From: Pseudarthrobacter sp. fls2-241-R2A-127
GTDB lineage: Bacteria; Actinomycetota; Actinomycetes; Actinomycetales; Micrococcaceae
Direction: 5' to 3'
Assembly: GCF_030209355.1 (NCBI RefSeq)
Contig: NZ_JARVSF010000004.1
Span: 62,001 to 126,000, forward strand
Length of the DNA: 64,000 bases
Shown here: piece after piece, positions 32,986 to 42,425 of the stretch
Layout: each line of letters begins with the position of its first letter
Numbering within the stretch: position 1 is the stretch's first letter
Program-made: the position numbers and the translations under genes
The notes under the pieces: generated by a model
Database searches by the model: none
What the model was told of the DNA's origin: nothing
Seen by the model: the letters and a program-made list of their open reading frames with translations, nothing else

Positions 32986-34139
32986 CACCTGGACGCCCTG
33001 TGCCGCCGCCCCTTGCCCACGCCATTGACCCCGCCGCCGACGAAACGCCGGGAAAGGACGGCGGCCGTCTGGCCGCGGCCTACGGTGCAACCTCTGGCGA
33101 CAGCGGGCTGGTGCCGCTGACCGTGGCCCGGCGCGCTCCCAAGCCGGACGACGTCGAAATCGCGATTGAATTCTGCGGCCTCTGCCACTCGGATGTGCAC
33201 GCCACCCGCGGAGAATGGGGCACGCAGGCCTACCCCCTGGTCCCCGGGCACGAGATCGTGGGAACGGTCAGCCGGATTGGTGCCGACGTCACCGACTTCG
33301 CCATCGGCGACCGCGTGGGAGTTGGCTGCATGGTGGACTCCTGCCGCGAATGCGAGAGCTGCCTGGACGGCCTGGAACAGTACTGCGAGAACGGGATGAC
33401 CGGAACCTACGGCGCCAAGGACCGGCGGAATGGCGACGCCATCACCCAGGGCGGATACTCCTCCTCCATCGTGGTGGACCGGCGGTACGTCCTTCGGGTC
33501 CCTGCAACCCTGGACCCCGCCGCCGTCGCGCCACTGCTCTGCGCAGGCGTCACCACTTTCTCCCCGCTGCGGCACTTCGGTGTGGAGGAAGGCGACGTCG
33601 TGGGCGTGGTGGGCCTCGGCGGACTGGGCCACATGGCCGTTAAGCTCGCCAAGGCTATGGGCGCCACCGTGGTGGTGTTCACCACGTCCGAGGCGAAGAC
33701 TGCTGCCGCCCTGGAACTGGGTGCGGACCGGGTTGTCTTCTCCCGGGACGACGCCGCAATGGCCGGTGCCGACCGGAGCATCGACCTCATTATCGATACC
33801 GTTGCCGCCCCGCACGACCTCAACCCGTACTTCCGGACCCTGCGCGTCGACGGGGCACTCTTCCAGCTCGGTTTGCCGTCCGAAGCCATGCCCCCGGTCA
33901 ACCCGGGCGCACTGATCCGGCGCCGGATCAGCTACGCAGGGTCCCTGATCGGCGGCATCGCCGAAACCCAGGAGATGCTGGACTTCTGCGCCGAGCACGG
34001 TGTGGTGGCCGACATCGAGCTGGTGGCCGCCGGAGAACTGAATGACGCCTACGACCGAATGGTTGCGGGAGACGTAAAATACCGGTTCGTGCTGGACACC
34101 GGCACGTTGCAGGCAGCCGCCGAGGAGGCAGACGCATGA
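32982..34139 (+). CDS. NAD(P)-dependent zinc alcohol dehydrogenase (AdhC/YahK-like)
   Basis: A 385-residue medium-chain dehydrogenase with the cinnamyl-alcohol-dehydrogenase signature. The catalytic zinc site is CGLCHSDVH and GHEIVG. Structural zinc is in CMVDSCRECESCLDGLEQYC. The nucleotide fold is VGVVGLGGLGHMAVKLAKAMG. The N-terminal 35 residues are Pro/Ala/Asp-rich and not part of the fold. Enzymes of this group reduce aldehydes with NADPH. Overlaps of 4 bases on each side indicate an operon with the sulfurtransferase and HIT genes. Confidence 0.92.
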   Translation: MTPGRPVPPPLAHAIDPAADETPGKDGGRLAAAYGATSGDSGLVPLTVARRAPKPDDVEIAIEFCGLCHSDVHATRGEWGTQAYPLVPGHEIVGTVSRIGADVTDFAIGDRVGVGCMVDSCRECESCLDGLEQYCENGMTGTYGAKDRRNGDAITQGGYSSSIVVDRRYVLRVPATLDPAAVAPLLCAGVTTFSPLRHFGVEEGDVVGVVGLGGLGHMAVKLAKAMGATVVVFTTSEAKTAAALELGADRVVFSRDDAAMAGADRSIDLIIDTVAAPHDLNPYFRTLRVDGALFQLGLPSEAMPPVNPGALIRRRISYAGSLIGGIAETQEMLDFCAEHGVVADIELVAAGELNDAYDRMVAGDVKYRFVLDTGTLQAAAEEADA

Positions 34140-34564
34140 GCACCCTATTCAGCAGGATCCTGAACGGCGAGATCCCCGGCAGGTTCGTCTGGCGCGAGGA
34201 CGACGTGTCCGCGTTCCTCACCACCGGACCGCTCGCCGATGGCCACACGCTGGTGGTTCCGACCGAGGAAGTGGACCGCTGGACGGACGCCTCGCCGGAA
34301 ACCCTGGCCCGGGTCATGGAAGTGGCCCGGCGCATTGGGGCCGTACAGGTGGAAACGTTCAATGCCCGGCGGGCCGGCCTGATCGTGGCCGGCTACGAGG
34401 TCAACCACCTGCACGTTCACGTATGGCCGTCCAACAGCATGGCCGACTTCGACTTCGGGTCGGCCGACCAGAACCCGGACCCGGCAGTCCTGGACGCCAA
34501 CGCAGAAAAACTCCGTGAAGGCCTCCGCGCGGCGGGTCACGGGAAGTTCGTGCCCGGGCAGTAG
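34136..34564 (+). CDS. HIT family hydrolase
   Basis: A 142-residue histidine-triad nucleotide-binding protein. The active motif is EVNHLHVHVWP (HxHxHx, about residue 98), preceded by TLVVPTEEVDRW. HIT proteins hydrolyse nucleoside phosphoramidates or dinucleotides; the natural substrate is unknown. It overlaps the ADH stop by 4 bases. A hairpin follows 11 bases after the stop. Confidence 0.9.
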   Translation: MSTLFSRILNGEIPGRFVWREDDVSAFLTTGPLADGHTLVVPTEEVDRWTDASPETLARVMEVARRIGAVQVETFNARRAGLIVAGYEVNHLHVHVWPSNSMADFDFGSADQNPDPAVLDANAEKLREGLRAAGHGKFVPGQ

Positions 34565-34574
34565 CTGCCGAAAA

Positions 34575-34598
34575 CGCCCGCCGCTGCAGCGGCGGGCG
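34575..34598. terminator. Bidirectional hairpin between the HIT gene and fabH
   Basis: CGCCCGCCGCTG / CAGCGGCGGGCG is a 24-bp perfect palindrome in the 40-bp gap between convergent genes, preceded by AAAA (T-tract on the minus strand). It can end both transcripts. Confidence 0.75.
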
Positions 34599-34604
34599 CC
34601 AGGC

Positions 34605-35588
34605 TCAGCCCCGGCGCGGCGTCATCGCCACCATGCCGGCGTAAGTGAAACCGCCGCCGAACCCGAACAACAAGGCCGGGACATCCTCCGGGATGCGCCC
34701 GGCATGCCACCACTTGCTCAATCCGAGCGGCACACTGGCCGCGGAGGTGTTCCCCGACTCCGTGACGTCGGTGATCACGATCCGGTCCGTCAGGCCCAAC
34801 GCCTCCGCGAGGGGTTCGATGATGCGCAGGTTGGCCTGGTGCGCGGCGAGGACCTGGATGTCGTCCATTTCCAGGCCGGCGCGGGCCACCACCTCGCGGG
34901 CGCGCTCAGGGGCCTTGGTCAACGCCCACCGGAGGACTTCCCGGCCGTTCTGCGAAAACCTGCCCAACGGCGGGGAGATCCGGACGGCATCGGCCATGCC
35001 GGCCTCCGAACCCCAGACCACCGGGCCAATGCGCGGGGTGCCGGACGGACGGACGACGGCGGCACCGGCACCGTCGGCGGTCAGGACCGCCGTCGCGCGG
35101 TCCGTCCAGTCCGTGACGGCCGAAAGGGTTTCCGCGCCGACCACGATGGCGTGGGTGGCGCTTCCGGTGCGGATGGCCTGGTCGGCCACGCCGAGCGCGT
35201 ACTCGAAGCCCGAGCAGGCCGTGTTGATGTCCATGATGGCCGGGCCGCGGCCGTCACGTCCAAGTCCAAGGGCGTCGGCGACGCGGCCGGCGGTGTTGGG
35301 GGACCGCTCCGCCGCGGTGGTAGTGGCCACCACCACCAGGTCGATGTCCGTTGCGGCAACCCCGGAATCAGCGAGGGCCATTCGTGCAGCCGGAACCGCA
35401 AGGTCCACCACGGTTTCACCTTCGGCCGCAATATGCCTCGTCACGATGCCCGTGCGCTGGCGGATCCACTCGTCGCTCGTTTCCATCATGCCTTCAAGTT
35501 CATGGTTGTCCATGACATGCGCCGGTTGGGCGTGGCCCAGGCCGGCGAGTTCCGTCCCGGCAGCACCCCGGGCAAGCGTGATCTTCAT
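34605..35588 (-). CDS. Beta-ketoacyl-ACP synthase III (FabH-like)
   Basis: A 327-residue thiolase-fold enzyme that condenses acyl-CoA with malonyl-ACP. The catalytic triad is visible: Cys125 in DINTACSGFEYALG, His in VLAAHQANLRI, and Asn in ESGNTSAASVPLGL. N-terminal SDEWIRQRTGI is the CoA-binding Trp/Arg segment of FabH. The gene is not in a fatty-acid synthesis cluster here, so a second, specialised KAS III (for instance for branched acyl chains) is possible. The start is ATG 35588, with GAGAGGA at good distance. Confidence 0.88.
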   Translation of the reverse strand: MKITLARGAAGTELAGLGHAQPAHVMDNHELEGMMETSDEWIRQRTGIVTRHIAAEGETVVDLAVPAARMALADSGVAATDIDLVVVATTTAAERSPNTAGRVADALGLGRDGRGPAIMDINTACSGFEYALGVADQAIRTGSATHAIVVGAETLSAVTDWTDRATAVLTADGAGAAVVRPSGTPRIGPVVWGSEAGMADAVRISPPLGRFSQNGREVLRWALTKAPERAREVVARAGLEMDDIQVLAAHQANLRIIEPLAEALGLTDRIVITDVTESGNTSAASVPLGLSKWWHAGRIPEDVPALLFGFGGGFTYAGMVAMTPRRG

Positions 35589-35616
35589 TCGGTTCCTCTC
35601 CTCTGAACGGGGGCTG

Positions 35617-38600
35617 TCAGGCCGGGGCCAGGGCTTTGTTGAGCACGGTGCGGATGCGTTTCTCGGACACCGAATACGCCGTTCCCAGCTCAACGGCGAA
35701 GAGGCTGACCCGAAGCTCTTCGAGCATCCAGCGCACCTGGGTTAACTCCCGGCCGGCACGGCGGCCGGGCATCAGGGCCGAAACGGCGTCGTCGTAGTCG
35801 TCTTCGAGCCGCTGGACCGCGGACATGTTGACGGCGTCCCGCTGGACGTTCCCCGGCAGCCGTTCGAGCCGCTTTTCGATCGCCGCGAGGTACCGCGGCA
35901 GCTGGCTGAGCTGGGCGTAGCCCGTGCGTGCTACAAACCCCGGATAGACCAGCTGTTCCAGCTGGCTCCTGACGTCGTTCAACGCACTGATCAGGGCCAG
36001 GCTGGTGGTACCTTTGAGCTGCTTTTCAATCCGCCGGGTGCTGGCCAGGATGCGTTCGACAACCGCGGTGACGGTGAACACGGTGTCGATCAGTTCGGCG
36101 CGGACCACCTCGTAAAGCGCATCGAATGCCGCGCGGTCCCACGGCAGCTCCGCCGGCGTGAGCTTGTCAATGGCTGCCAGCGCGCAGTCAGCGATCAGGG
36201 CCGAGACCGAGCCGTGCGGGTTCTGGCTGAAGGTGAGCTTCTCCGTGTTGCTCAGGTGCTCCAGGACGTAGCGGTCCGGTGCCGGCACGCGCAGTGCCAG
36301 CAACCTGATGACGCCGCCGCGCATCGCCTCAAGCTGCTCCTCCTGGGTTTGGAAGACGCGAAGGGAAACTGATTGCCCGTGGTCCACCAGCGCCGGGTAG
36401 CCGGTGACGGTGTGTCCCTTGACCATGCTGCTGACCTGGCGCTCGATCGCGCCGAAGCTCCACTCCGTCAGGCCGTCCTGCTCCACGAACCCGGATGCCG
36501 CCTGCCGGCCCGGCACTGCGGAGGACTGCTGCCGGGCCGCCCGGCCGTCGTCGGACGCGTTGCCGCCCCGGCGCTGCGCCTGGCCTTTGCCGCCGGGCGC
36601 GGTGGACGCCGGCGTGGCGCCGAGGGATTCGGCGATGGCGCGCCGCGTTGCGGGTGCCAGCTGCTCCTGCAGGTCGGCAAGATCCTTGCCCTCGCCCAGG
36701 ACCTTTCCCTTGCTGTCCACCACCTTGAAACTGACGCGCAAGTGCGCGGGCACGGAATCCCAGTTCCAGGAGCCGGGCGGGATGATCGCGCCGCGGAGGC
36801 GCCGCAGCGCCAGCTCCAGTGACGGCTCCAGCTCATCCGTTGCGGGGTCGAAGTCGGTTTCGAGCAGCGCCACGGCCTGGCGGGCAACGTCCGGGGCCGG
36901 AACGAAATTCTTCCGGACCTGCTTGGGCAGCGACTTGATCAGGGCTGTCACCAGTTCCACCCGCTGGCCCGGGATCAGCCAGCGGAACGGGGCGTCGTCC
37001 AGCTGGTTTAGGAACAGGACAGGCACTTCGGCCGTGACTCCGTCGGAAGGGTCGGGCAACGCGCCCGGAGCCACCGGATGGAACTCGTACGTCAACGGCA
37101 GTTCAAAACCCTTGTGCAGCCAGGTCTTCGGATAGGCGGATTCATCAAGGTCGTCGGCGTCATCGCTGAGCAGCAGCGACTTGTCGTAGTCCAGGAGGTC
37201 CGGGTTATCGCGCCGGGCCTCCTTCCACCACTTGTCGAAATGCCGCTCGGACACCACCTCGGAGCCGATCCGGGCGTCATAGAAATCGAACAGTGTCTCG
37301 TCGTCCACCATCAGGTCGCGGCGCCGCATGCGCGCCTCGAGTTCTTCGACCTCGTGCAGCAGGGCACGGTTGCGGTGGAAGAACTTGTGATGTGTGCGCC
37401 AGTCGCCCTCAACCAGCGCATGCCGGATGAACAGCTCCCTCGCCACCACCGGGTCCACCCGGCCGTAGTTGATCCGGCGCTGGGCAATGATGGGCACACC
37501 GTAGAGGGTGACCTTTTCATACGCCATAACTGCGCCCTGCCGCGTGGACCAGTGCGGTTCGCTGTAGCTGCGCTTCACCAAGTCCGGGGCCACCTGCTCA
37601 GCCCAGACCGGATCGAACTTCGCGGCCACCCGCGCCCACAGCCTGCTGGTCTCCACCAGTTCCGCTGCCATCACGAACGTGGGGGACTTCTTGAAGAGCG
37701 CGGAGCCAGGGAAAATGGCAAAGCGGCTGCCGCGGGCGCCGGCGTACTCGCGTTTGCGTTCGTCCAGGATTCCTATGTGGCTCAGGAGCCCGGAGAGCAG
37801 GCTGATATGGATTCCCTCGTGGTTGCCCACCGGATCCGTGATGCGCTTGTTGTCCAGGGGGATACCCAGCGGCCTGGCCAGCTGGCGAAGCTGGGCGAAG
37901 AGATCCTGCCACTCCCTGACGCGGAGGTAGTTGATGAATTCGGCACGGCAAAGGCGGCGGAACGCCGACGACGACAGTTCCTGCTGCTTCTCCTGCAGGT
38001 AGTTCCAGAGGTTCAGGAAGCCGGTGAAATCGGAGTTCTCATCGCGGAAACGGTTGTGCTTTTCCGCTGCCAGCTGCTGCTTGTCCGTGGGCCGTTCGCG
38101 GGGGTCCTGGATGGTGAGGGCGGCGGCCAGGACCATGACCTCGCGGACACAGCCGCGTTTACCTGCCTCCACGATCATCCGGCCCAGGCGCGGGTCCACC
38201 GGCAGTTGGGCGAGTTGTTGCCCGACGGCGGTCAGGCCGCTGCCCTTCGTCCCGCCCTTGGCGCCGGCTTCCGGGGTGCCGGCGGCGTGCGGCGCCCGGG
38301 GCGGGGCCAAGGCGCCCAGTTCCCGGAGCAGGGTGACGCCGTCGTTGATGGCCCGCGTTTCCGGCGGTTCGACGAATGGGAAGTCCTCGACGTCCTTGGG
38401 GCTTTTGGCTACGCCCATGGCAGTCATTTGTAGGATCACGGCGGCAAGGTTGGTCCGCAGGATCTCCGGATCCGTGAACTTTGGCCGGGACTCGAAGTCT
38501 TCCTCGGAGTAGAGGCGGATGGCGATGCCATCGGACACGCGTCCGCAACGTCCGGAGCGCTGGTTGGCTGACGCTTGCGAGACCCGCTCGATGGGAAGGC

Positions 38601-39603
38601 GCTGGACCTTGGTGCGGTGCGAGTACCGGGAGATACGGGCGGTGCCGGTATCGACGACGTACTTAATGCCCGGGACCGTCAGGGATGTTTCGGCTACGTT
38701 GGTGGCAAGGATGATCCGGCGCTTGCTGCCCGGGTGGAACACTTTGTGCTGTTCCTGCAGGCTCAGGCGGGCGAACAGGGGGAGGATCTCGGTGTTGGCC
38801 AGCTTGCGGTTGGCCTGGATGCGCGGCTGGAGCGCCTCTGCCGCGTCGCGGATCTCGCGCTCGCCGGAAAAGAACACCAGGATGTCCCCGGGCGCCTCCG
38901 CCGCCAGTTCGTCGACGGCGTCGCACACTGCGTCCAAGGGATCGCGGTCTTCCTCGAGTTCGTCGTCCGAGGCGTCGTCCTCATCCGACCGCGGCTGCGA
39001 CAACGGGCGGTAACGCACTTCAACGGGGTACGTGCGGCCGGAAACTTCGATAATGGGAGCCGGCGCGTCCGGACTGCCGAAGTGGTTGGCAAACCGTTCG
39101 GGATCGATGGTGGCCGAGGTGATGATGACCTTCAGGTCCGGACGCTGCGGGAGGATCCGCTTCAGGTAGCCCAGGATGAAGTCGATGTTCAGGCTTCGCT
39201 CGTGGGCCTCATCAATGATGATGGTGCTGTACTTGCGCAGCAGCTTATCGCGCTGGATCTCGGCGAGCAGGATGCCGTCGGTCATCAGCTTGACCTTGGT
39301 CTCCTTGCTGACCTCGCCGGTGAACCGCACCTGGAAACCCACCTCCTGGCCGATCTCCACGCCCAATTCCTCGGCGATGCGCTCGGCCACGGTGCGGGCG
39401 GCCAGCCGGCGGGGCTGGGTGTGTCCGATCAGGCCCTTCTCGCCCAAGCCCAGTTCCAGGCACATCTTGGGGATCTGGGTGGTCTTTCCGGAGCCGGTCT
39501 CACCGGCGATGATGGTCACCTGGTTGGCGGCGATCGCTGCCATCAGGTCCTCGCGGCGCTCGGAAACCGGCAGCTCGGCGGGATAGGAAATATGAAGAGT
39601 CAT
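35617..39603 (-). CDS. hrpA: ATP-dependent RNA helicase HrpA
   Basis: A 1328-residue DEAH-box helicase. Motif I is GETGSGKTTQIPK, motif II is DEAH, motif III is SAT, and motif VI is QRSGRCGRVSDG. After the two RecA lobes come the ratchet/OB region (about 450-650) and the long DUF3418 C-terminal part seen in HrpA (residues 750-1320). In E. coli, HrpA resolves stalled ribosomes and processes mRNA. There is a Gly/Lys insert (GAKGGTKGSG) near residue 440 and a low-complexity Gln/Arg/Ala insert near residue 1030. It is 28 bp upstream of fabH on the same strand. Confidence 0.95.
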   Translation of the reverse strand: MTLHISYPAELPVSERREDLMAAIAANQVTIIAGETGSGKTTQIPKMCLELGLGEKGLIGHTQPRRLAARTVAERIAEELGVEIGQEVGFQVRFTGEVSKETKVKLMTDGILLAEIQRDKLLRKYSTIIIDEAHERSLNIDFILGYLKRILPQRPDLKVIITSATIDPERFANHFGSPDAPAPIIEVSGRTYPVEVRYRPLSQPRSDEDDASDDELEEDRDPLDAVCDAVDELAAEAPGDILVFFSGEREIRDAAEALQPRIQANRKLANTEILPLFARLSLQEQHKVFHPGSKRRIILATNVAETSLTVPGIKYVVDTGTARISRYSHRTKVQRLPIERVSQASANQRSGRCGRVSDGIAIRLYSEEDFESRPKFTDPEILRTNLAAVILQMTAMGVAKSPKDVEDFPFVEPPETRAINDGVTLLRELGALAPPRAPHAAGTPEAGAKGGTKGSGLTAVGQQLAQLPVDPRLGRMIVEAGKRGCVREVMVLAAALTIQDPRERPTDKQQLAAEKHNRFRDENSDFTGFLNLWNYLQEKQQELSSSAFRRLCRAEFINYLRVREWQDLFAQLRQLARPLGIPLDNKRITDPVGNHEGIHISLLSGLLSHIGILDERKREYAGARGSRFAIFPGSALFKKSPTFVMAAELVETSRLWARVAAKFDPVWAEQVAPDLVKRSYSEPHWSTRQGAVMAYEKVTLYGVPIIAQRRINYGRVDPVVARELFIRHALVEGDWRTHHKFFHRNRALLHEVEELEARMRRRDLMVDDETLFDFYDARIGSEVVSERHFDKWWKEARRDNPDLLDYDKSLLLSDDADDLDESAYPKTWLHKGFELPLTYEFHPVAPGALPDPSDGVTAEVPVLFLNQLDDAPFRWLIPGQRVELVTALIKSLPKQVRKNFVPAPDVARQAVALLETDFDPATDELEPSLELALRRLRGAIIPPGSWNWDSVPAHLRVSFKVVDSKGKVLGEGKDLADLQEQLAPATRRAIAESLGATPASTAPGGKGQAQRRGGNASDDGRAARQQSSAVPGRQAASGFVEQDGLTEWSFGAIERQVSSMVKGHTVTGYPALVDHGQSVSLRVFQTQEEQLEAMRGGVIRLLALRVPAPDRYVLEHLSNTEKLTFSQNPHGSVSALIADCALAAIDKLTPAELPWDRAAFDALYEVVRAELIDTVFTVTAVVERILASTRRIEKQLKGTTSLALISALNDVRSQLEQLVYPGFVARTGYAQLSQLPRYLAAIEKRLERLPGNVQRDAVNMSAVQRLEDDYDDAVSALMPGRRAGRELTQVRWMLEELRVSLFAVELGTAYSVSEKRIRTVLNKALAPA

Positions 39604-39657
39604 GGCTGCAGACAGTCTACTGCGGGCCGGCGGACCAACCCGCAGGAAGCCCGGCCG

Positions 39658-39996
39658 TCAAGCTGGGTCTCCCTGCCCGCCGGCGGCATGTGCGCCGCCG
39701 GCGGACTCCTCCGCGGCGGCCCGCGCGGTGTCCACCAAGATCCGCCAGGGACCGGTGAGGGCCTGTTCCGGAAGGGCCGCCCTGCGCCGCCCGGCGGTGA
39801 TGGCGTAGAAGAAGCGGTCCGGTTGCGGCGAATCCATGGCGGCTGCCGCCGCCCGGGTGGTACGCGGAACCGCATCCCACGGGCAGGCCTCAAGGAGGGG
39901 CTGCCACTGGCTAAGGTCGCTGTCCGTCCGGGCATCAACAGTCCACACCCTGGTGACGGCCGCGATCCCGCCGCTGCGCTCCACCGTGATCTTCAT
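39658..39996 (-). CDS. Emfourin-like protealysin inhibitor
   Basis: A 112-residue protein beginning MKITVERSGGIAAVTRVWTVD, then PQPDRFFYAITAGRRRAALPEQAL and PWRILVDTARAA. The strand-rich N-terminus with RSGGIA matches emfourin proteins, inhibitors encoded next to protealysin-like M4 peptidases. The peptidase gene is immediately upstream on the same strand (62 bp), the expected pairing. The C-terminal Gly/Ala/His tail is not conserved. The start is ATG 39996; the Arg-rich extension to 40044 is unlikely. Confidence 0.8.
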   Translation of the reverse strand: MKITVERSGGIAAVTRVWTVDARTDSDLSQWQPLLEACPWDAVPRTTRAAAAAMDSPQPDRFFYAITAGRRRAALPEQALTGPWRILVDTARAAAEESAGGAHAAGGQGDPA

Positions 39997-40057
39997 TGCA
40001 CGCCCCCGGGCTCTTCGGATATCCCGGCGGCCGGAGGCCGGCACGCCGGAACAGTGG

Positions 40058-41110
40058 CTAAACCTTGACCCTCACAGTTTCCCACGCACCACGGACGGCG
40101 TCATGCTCCTTGGTTCCGGAACCAAACAGGTCCGCTGCAGCGCGCACCGTGGCACGGGCAAAGATGGTGAACGTGGCGGCGGCGGGCAGCGAGCCGTTGG
40201 TCAGTGTCTCGTACCAGATGCGGCCGGGCGCCTCCCAGGCATTACCGCCGAGTGCGCCGGCCACCAGGTAGAAGGCGCGGTTGGGGATGCCGGAGTTGAT
40301 GTGGACGCCACCGTTGTCCGCGCTGGTCCGGACGTAGGAGTCCATCGAGTCCGGCTGTGGGTCCTTGCCGAGCACGTCGTCGTCGTACGCTGTCCCGGGC
40401 GCTTTCATTGAGCGGAGTGCGGCACCCTGCACCTGGGGTGTAAAGAGGCCCTCACCGATCAGCCAGCTTGCCTCGGCGGCGGACTGTTTCCTGACGAACT
40501 GTTCAACGAGCGCGCCGAAGACGTCTGACATCGATTCGTTCAGGGCGCCCGCCTGGTTCCGGTAGGCGAGCCCGGCAGAATACTGGGTGACGCCGTGGGC
40601 AAGTTCGTGCCCGATGACGCTGACGGACTTGGTGAAGCGTTCGAAGACCTCGCCGTCGCCATCACCGAACACCATCTGGCTGCCGTTCCAAAAGGCATTG
40701 TCATACAGCTTGCCGAAGTGCACCGTGGCATCGAGCTTCAGGCCGCGTCCATCCACTGAGTCCCGTCCGAAGGCCTCGGCATATAAGCGGTGCGTATGGC
40801 CCAGCGCGTCGTAGGCCTCATCCGTCGCGGCGTCGCCGGAGGGAGCGGCGCCTTCCGCGCGGACCAGGGTGCCCGGCAGCGTTTCGGCGCCTTCGGCGTC
40901 GTATACGCTGCGCTTCACCGGTTCCGGCGTTGCCTGGCGTAAACCGGCCGGGACGGCCGGCACCCCTTGGGCACGTGCAGCCTGGAACGATTCGACGTGC
41001 CCCAGGGCCTTCCTGGCCGCGCTCGCCGCGGAAGAGTATTCCGGGGCGTCCTCCCCGGCCAGCCGCCGCAACAGGTAGGGCGGAACGATGGAACAGAACG
41101 GAACATGCAT
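40058..41110 (-). CDS. M4 family zinc metallopeptidase, protealysin-like
   Basis: A 350-residue thermolysin-fold peptidase. Zinc motif HELAH is residues 168-172, the third ligand Glu192 is in ALNESMSDVFG, and the substrate/His motif is GVHINSGIPNRAFY. The N-terminus CSIVPPYLLRRLA is the short propeptide motif of protealysin-like enzymes. There is no signal peptide, also typical of the group, so the route out of the cell (if any) is unknown. It is encoded with the emfourin-like inhibitor at 39658-39996. Confidence 0.92.
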   Translation of the reverse strand: MHVPFCSIVPPYLLRRLAGEDAPEYSSAASAARKALGHVESFQAARAQGVPAVPAGLRQATPEPVKRSVYDAEGAETLPGTLVRAEGAAPSGDAATDEAYDALGHTHRLYAEAFGRDSVDGRGLKLDATVHFGKLYDNAFWNGSQMVFGDGDGEVFERFTKSVSVIGHELAHGVTQYSAGLAYRNQAGALNESMSDVFGALVEQFVRKQSAAEASWLIGEGLFTPQVQGAALRSMKAPGTAYDDDVLGKDPQPDSMDSYVRTSADNGGVHINSGIPNRAFYLVAGALGGNAWEAPGRIWYETLTNGSLPAAATFTIFARATVRAAADLFGSGTKEHDAVRGAWETVRVKV

Positions 41111-41224
41111 GGTGTACCCCCTCAGTCAGGTCTCTTCAGCCTAAGAGCGGGCAGTGACAATCGGCTGCAGGCACGGAACCGGACCTGATGGGCCGCGCCG
41201 GCGTCCGGAAGCCCGGCGGTTGGG

Positions 41225-41230
41225 TACGGT
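41225..41230 (+). promoter_or_regulatory. Leaderless -10 box of the cation efflux gene
   Basis: TACGGT, six bases, then ATG 41237, with no ribosome site between. Confidence 0.4.
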
Positions 41231-41236
41231 AGGCGC

Positions 41237-42187
41237 ATGGCGCAAACCGAAAAGCGATCCAAGTCCAGTTCCACGTTGCTGACGGTTATTATCGCGTTCG
41301 CGGCCAACATCCTCGTGGCGGCCGCCAAATCGGTGGCGGCTGTCCTGTCCGGATCGGCCTCGATGGCCGCGGAGGCAGCGCATTCCTGGGCGGACACCGG
41401 AAACCAGGTGTTCCTGTTTTTCGCGGAGCGGCGGTCCGCCCGGCCCCGCGACAAGGGCCATCCCATGGGCTACGGACGCGAAGCGTATGTATGGTCGATG
41501 TTCGCGGCTTTTGGGCTATTCACCGCCGGTGCGGTGGTTTCGATCATGCACGGGATCCAGGAGATCATTAAGCCCGAGCCCGCGGCCGACTTCATGGTGG
41601 CCTACGTGGTCTTGGCCGTCGCTTTCGTTTTCGAAGGGATTTCCTTCATCCAGGCCTTCCGGGAAACCCGGAAGGCGGCCCACGAGCTGGAACGGCACAC
41701 CCTGGAGCAGGTCCTTATCAGCTCCGACCCCACCCTGCGGGCCGTGTTCGCGGAGGATGCGGCCGCGCTGATCGGACTTGTCGTGGCCTTTATTGGCGTG
41801 TTCCTGCACCAGGTCACCGGCTCGCCGCTGCCCGATGCCATCGGTTCCATCTTCGTGGGGGTGCTGCTCGCCGTCGTCGCCGTCCTCCTGATCGACCGCA
41901 ACCGTCGCTTCCTCGTCGGCCAGGGCGTCACCCCGGACATCGAACGGTCCATGGCACGGCGGATCCTGGAGCACCAGGACATCGCCAGGCTCACGTATCT
42001 GCACCTTGAATTCGTCGGGCCCCGCAAGCTCTACCTCGTTGCCGCCGTGGACTTGCAGGGCGACCACCCTGAGCACGAAGTGGCCGTGGCCCTGCGCCGG
42101 ATCGAGCGCGAACTTGAGGACCACGCAACCGTGGAGGAAGCCGTGCTGACCTTGGCCACACCTGACGAGGCCGCCCTGCATTTCTGA
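41237..42187 (+). CDS. Cation diffusion facilitator family transporter
   Basis: A 316-residue CDF protein that would export divalent metals by proton exchange. Six membrane segments are predicted. Segment II carries SMAAEAAHSWADTGNQVFLFF, where the expected HxxxD metal site reads HSWAD. Segment V contains AVFAEDAAALIGLVVAFIG (DxxxD-like). The C-terminal cytoplasmic domain (residues 215-316) has a ferredoxin-like fold. The metal cannot be predicted. It is followed by a strong hairpin and a tRNA gene on the opposite strand. Confidence 0.9.
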   Translation: MAQTEKRSKSSSTLLTVIIAFAANILVAAAKSVAAVLSGSASMAAEAAHSWADTGNQVFLFFAERRSARPRDKGHPMGYGREAYVWSMFAAFGLFTAGAVVSIMHGIQEIIKPEPAADFMVAYVVLAVAFVFEGISFIQAFRETRKAAHELERHTLEQVLISSDPTLRAVFAEDAAALIGLVVAFIGVFLHQVTGSPLPDAIGSIFVGVLLAVVAVLLIDRNRRFLVGQGVTPDIERSMARRILEHQDIARLTYLHLEFVGPRKLYLVAAVDLQGDHPEHEVAVALRRIERELEDHATVEEAVLTLATPDEAALHF

Positions 42188-42203
42188 ACCGGCAAAAAAC
42201 GGA

Positions 42204-42236
42204 AAACCCCGCCGCTTCACTGAAGCGGCGGGGTTT
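42204..42236. terminator. Hairpin between the CDF gene and tRNA-Arg
   Basis: A 15-bp stem (AAACCCCGCCGCTTC, 42204-42218, with 42222-42236) and a 3-base loop. It can terminate the CDF mRNA on the plus strand and the tRNA transcript on the minus strand. Confidence 0.8.
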
Positions 42237-42240
42237 CCTG

Positions 42241-42316
42241 TGGTGCCCTCGATAGGATTCGAACCTACGACCTTCTGCTCCGGAGGCAGACGCTCTATCC
42301 CCTGAGCTACGAGGGC
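42241..42316 (-). tRNA. tRNA-Arg (anticodon CCG)
   Basis: On the minus strand the sequence folds as a complete cloverleaf: acceptor GCCCTCG / CGAGGGC, D arm GCTC...GAGC, anticodon stem TCTGC / GCAGA with the loop CTCCGGA (anticodon CCG), and T arm GTAGG-TTCGAAT-CCTAT. Discriminator A is followed by a genomically encoded CCA (42243-42241). It decodes CGG. Confidence 0.96.
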
Positions 42317-42425
42317 AATCCGGATGTCCTGCCGTTGCCGGCGGGACGTCCTAGAGCTTAGCAGGAAGGTGGCCCGCAAGGGAAAACCGTCCTCGGCGGC
42401 ACACTTTGCGCTGGCGGCGGGGCCC

